From: Mycobacterium gallinarum | GTDB taxonomy: Bacteria > Actinomycetota > Actinomycetes > Mycobacteriales > Mycobacteriaceae | Direction of reading: 5' to 3' | Length of the DNA: 64,000 bases | NCBI RefSeq assembly: GCF_010726765.1 | Contig: NZ_AP022601.1 | Span: forward strand, 5,146,001-5,210,000 | Shown here: positions 62,228 through 64,000 of the stretch, one piece after another | Numbering within the stretch: the first letter of the stretch is position 1 | Layout: each line of letters begins with the position of its first letter | Notes under the pieces: generated by a model | Told to the model about the DNA's origin: nothing | The model's database searches: none | What the model saw: the letters and a program-made list of their open reading frames with translations, nothing else | Translations under genes and position numbers: made by a program

Positions 62228-62245
62228 GTTGAACAATGGGTGAAC
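62228..62245. promoter_or_regulatory. GTTCANC-type direct repeat (PHO/RegX3-like box) before pitA
   Basis: Read on the minus strand: GTTCACC-N4-GTTCAAC, two 7-base units exactly 11 bases apart, the geometry of PhoB-family sites and close to the Streptomyces PhoP and mycobacterial RegX3 consensus. It lies 96 bases before the pitA GTG and 100 bases from the divergent DUF3349 start. Confidence 0.5.
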
Positions 62246-62340
62246 ACCTCGCCTGGTCAGACGAAGTCCCTGCTCGACACACCCTTCTGGTGGGGCGTTT
62301 CGTTAGGCAAATGGCCCCTCCGGGCCGCAGAATTAGCGCC

Positions 62341-63588
62341 GTGAGCGCAGAGCTGATCATCCTGGTGCTGTTGATAGCAACGGCACTGGCGTTCGACTTC
62401 ACGAACGGCTTCCACGACACGGGCAACGCGATGGCGACGTCGATCGCCACCGGCGCTCTGAAGCCCAAGACCGCGGTCCTGTTGGCAGGCGTCCTGAACC
62501 TGGTCGGGGCGTTCCTGTCCGTCGAGGTCGCGGTCACCGTGACCACCTCGGTGCTCAAGGTGCAGGACAGCAAGACCGGCGAGCTGATCCCGGGGATCGA
62601 CGCGTCGACGGGTCTGACGATCATCTTCGCCGGCCTCATCGGCGGCATCCTCTGGAACCTCCTCACCTGGTTGTTCGGTATCCCCTCCAGTTCGTCGCAT
62701 GCGCTCTTCGGCGGATTGATCGGCGCGGGCCTCGCGGCGCTCGGACTCGCGGGCGTCAACTGGTCGGGCGTCACCGGCAAGGTGCTGATCCCCGCGATCG
62801 CCGCGCCGGTCATCGCATGTCTGGTCGCCGCGGGCGGCACCTGGCTCGTATACCGGATCACCCGTCGGGTGGTGGAGGGCCGGCGACGGGAAGGCTTCCG
62901 CTGGGGCCAGATCGCGACCGCTTCACTGGTCGCGCTGTCGCACGGCACCAACGACGCCCAGAAGACGATGGGCGTCATCGCATTGGCACTCATCACGACC
63001 GGTCACCTGACGGGCGATGTGAAGGAACAGGGACTGCCGTTCTGGATCATCTTCAGCTGCGCGCTTGCGATCGGCCTCGGTACCTACCTCGGTGGCTGGC
63101 GTGTCATCCGCACCCTGGGCAAGGGGCTCGTCGAGATCGACTCGCCGCAGGGCTTCGCCGCCGAAGCATCCTCGGCCGCAATCATTTTGAGCTCAAGCGC
63201 CGCGGGTATGGCGCTGTCGACCACGCACGTCGCCACCGGCTCGATCCTGGGCAGCGGCGTCGGCAAGCCCGGCGCCCAGGTCCGCTGGGCCGTCGCGGGC
63301 CGGATGGCCGTCGCATGGCTGATCACCCTGCCCGCCGCCGGTCTCGTCGGCGCCTTGTCGTACTGGCTGTCCGACGGGGTGAAGTCACTGACGAACTCGG
63401 CGCTGGCCGGTGACGGCCTGATCTTCCTGGTGCTGGTGGGCCTGTCCTTCTTCATGTGGTGGCGCGCCCAGCAGCAGAAGGTGGACAGCAGCAACGTCAA
63501 CGCGGACTGGGACAGCTCGACGAACTCCGTTGTGCCCGCGGAACTTCGCGAGGCCGTCAGGGAATCCAAGCCGACGGCGTCGGTCTGA
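62341..63588 (+). CDS. pitA: Low-affinity inorganic phosphate transporter (PiT family)
   Basis: 415 residues, about 10 helices. PiT signatures FDFTNGFHDTGNAMATSIAT near the start and ALSHGTNDAQKTMGVIALAL in the middle; GIPSSSSHALFGGLIGAG and STTHVATGSILGSG are the paired conserved loops. The GTG chosen matches the usual N-terminus (SAELIILVLLIATALAF). An ATG 35 codons upstream sits inside the phosphate-box repeat and is unlikely. It is on the plus strand, opposite to the orientation I recall in M. tuberculosis (Rv0545c). Confidence 0.93.
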   Translation: MSAELIILVLLIATALAFDFTNGFHDTGNAMATSIATGALKPKTAVLLAGVLNLVGAFLSVEVAVTVTTSVLKVQDSKTGELIPGIDASTGLTIIFAGLIGGILWNLLTWLFGIPSSSSHALFGGLIGAGLAALGLAGVNWSGVTGKVLIPAIAAPVIACLVAAGGTWLVYRITRRVVEGRRREGFRWGQIATASLVALSHGTNDAQKTMGVIALALITTGHLTGDVKEQGLPFWIIFSCALAIGLGTYLGGWRVIRTLGKGLVEIDSPQGFAAEASSAAIILSSSAAGMALSTTHVATGSILGSGVGKPGAQVRWAVAGRMAVAWLITLPAAGLVGALSYWLSDGVKSLTNSALAGDGLIFLVLVGLSFFMWWRAQQQKVDSSNVNADWDSSTNSVVPAELREAVRESKPTASV

Positions 63589-63610
63589 GCGGGACGACAA
63601 GGACACGTTG

Positions 63611-63895
63611 ATGACGTATTTCGAAAGCATCCTCAAGGTGCTCGCCGTCGGACTGCTCCTCGGCGCAGGCCTGCCCGCGGTGTTCGCGGCCGGGCTGGTG
63701 GCCTACTCCAACGGGTCGGGCGGCCAGAATGCGGACGGCACGACCGTCGCCCCGAATCCGATGGTGAAGTTCCTCGGCATCGCACTGTTCGTCTTCGTCG
63801 GCTGGGTGATCCTGACCGCGGTTCTCTGGATCACGCGGGCGACCATCATCCATCACACCGGTATCGATCTCTTCCCCTTCATGCCCAAGAAATGA
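63611..63895 (+). CDS. Two-helix membrane protein (Rv0544c-like)
   Basis: 94 residues: helices VLAVGLLLGAGLPAVFAAGL and FLGIALFVFVGWVILTAVLW with a Gly/Ser/Asn loop between, ending HHTGIDLFPFMPKK. It lies 22 bases after pitA on the same strand and probably shares its transcript. Function unknown. Confidence 0.85.
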   Translation: MTYFESILKVLAVGLLLGAGLPAVFAAGLVAYSNGSGGQNADGTTVAPNPMVKFLGIALFVFVGWVILTAVLWITRATIIHHTGIDLFPFMPKK

Positions 63896-63906
63896 GCCGA
63901 GACGAC

Positions 63907-64000
63907 ATGGCTGTGAATCAAACTGTTTTGGACAGCGTGCTGGGCTGGCTGCACCAGGGTTATCCCGAGGGCGTGCCGCCGACGGACTACTTCGCGCTAC
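63907..64000 (+). CDS. DUF3349 protein, N-terminal part
   Basis: Only 31 codons are visible before the right edge. VLGWLHQGYPEGVPPTDYFA aligns with WITAGYPEGVPGPDRVPLFA of the DUF3349 protein at 61829-62128. It is a second copy, on the opposite strand. Follows the membrane protein by 11 bases, so it is likely in the pitA operon. Confidence 0.82.
   Translation, partial: MAVNQTVLDSVLGWLHQGYPEGVPPTDYFAL

Noticed and set aside
62236..62340. Upstream ATG for pitA adding 35 codons
   Set aside because: It lies within the phosphate-type direct repeat, and the added residues do not look like a PiT N-terminus.
1..64000. tRNA, rRNA, CRISPR, prophage or insertion sequence
   Set aside because: No cloverleaf-like segments, regularly spaced repeats, transposase or integrase motifs, or terminal inverted repeats were recognised on either strand.

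Overview
The window is high-GC actinobacterial DNA and almost certainly a rapidly growing Mycobacterium (Mycolicibacterium). The gene order follows the M. tuberculosis Rv0496-Rv0545c interval as I remember it: ppx1, proC, galE2, serB1, hemACDB, hemL, the cytochrome c maturation genes, menA, the MTA phosphorylase gene, galE3, menE and pitA. The 33-residue ribosomal protein bS22 and the many GTGA/ATGA stop-start overlaps also fit. No tRNA, rRNA, CRISPR array, insertion sequence or prophage was recognised, and no gene-free stretch exceeds about 280 bases.

Layout: 1-7.5 kb holds housekeeping genes (polyphosphate, proline, a small HTH protein, bS22, an epimerase, an acyltransferase). 7.5-9.3 kb holds a HadA-like dehydratase, SerB1 and a glutaredoxin-like protein. 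9.4-16 kb is the haem operon hemA-hemC-hemD-hemB, followed by four small coupled membrane proteins. 16-22 kb is an accessory block: a wax ester/triacylglycerol synthase, an MpaB-like/TetR pair with an operator, a PPOX/P450 pair and two deazaflavin-type oxidoreductases. 22-29.7 kb is hemL, a phosphatase, a TlpA-like thioredoxin, CcdA, ResB, CcsA and a MinD-like ATPase. 29.7-36 kb is accessory: an aminotransferase, two orphan response regulators, a sulfotransferase/TetR/DUF1214 module and a broken exported-protein gene. 36-41 kb returns to menA, MTA phosphorylase, galE3, a hydrolase and a flavin oxidoreductase. 41-52 kb holds a Gly-rich lipoprotein, a hydrolase-cyclase fusion, a two-component system, the Rv0539-0540-like glycosyltransferase genes and a molybdoenzyme/beta-propeller operon. 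52.5-59.2 kb is a six-gene GntR/ferredoxin/ABC transporter/flavoprotein operon. 59-64 kb is a 13E12-type (DUF222/HNH) gene with an SOS box, menE, DUF3349 and the phosphate transporter pitA.

How they work together: haem synthesis (hemA, C, D, B, L) sits beside system II cytochrome c maturation (CcdA, ResB, CcsA, thioredoxin), and the menaquinone genes menA and menE lie nearby, so much of the window supplies the respiratory chain. The best candidate for an undescribed system is the 52.5-59.2 kb operon: a GntR regulator, a two-cluster ferredoxin, a nitrate/sulfonate/taurine-type ABC importer and an AprA-like flavoprotein carrying a C-terminal HEAT-repeat domain. A second candidate is the 47-50 kb operon, with a five-helix membrane molybdoenzyme, a small membrane protein and a beta-propeller lipoprotein.

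Regulatory signals read directly from the bases include two TetR-type palindromes, a mycobacterial SOS box, a GTTCANC-type direct repeat before pitA, a recurring -10 hexamer exactly six bases before start codons (leaderless transcription), and two perfect hairpins that overlap stop codons between convergent genes.
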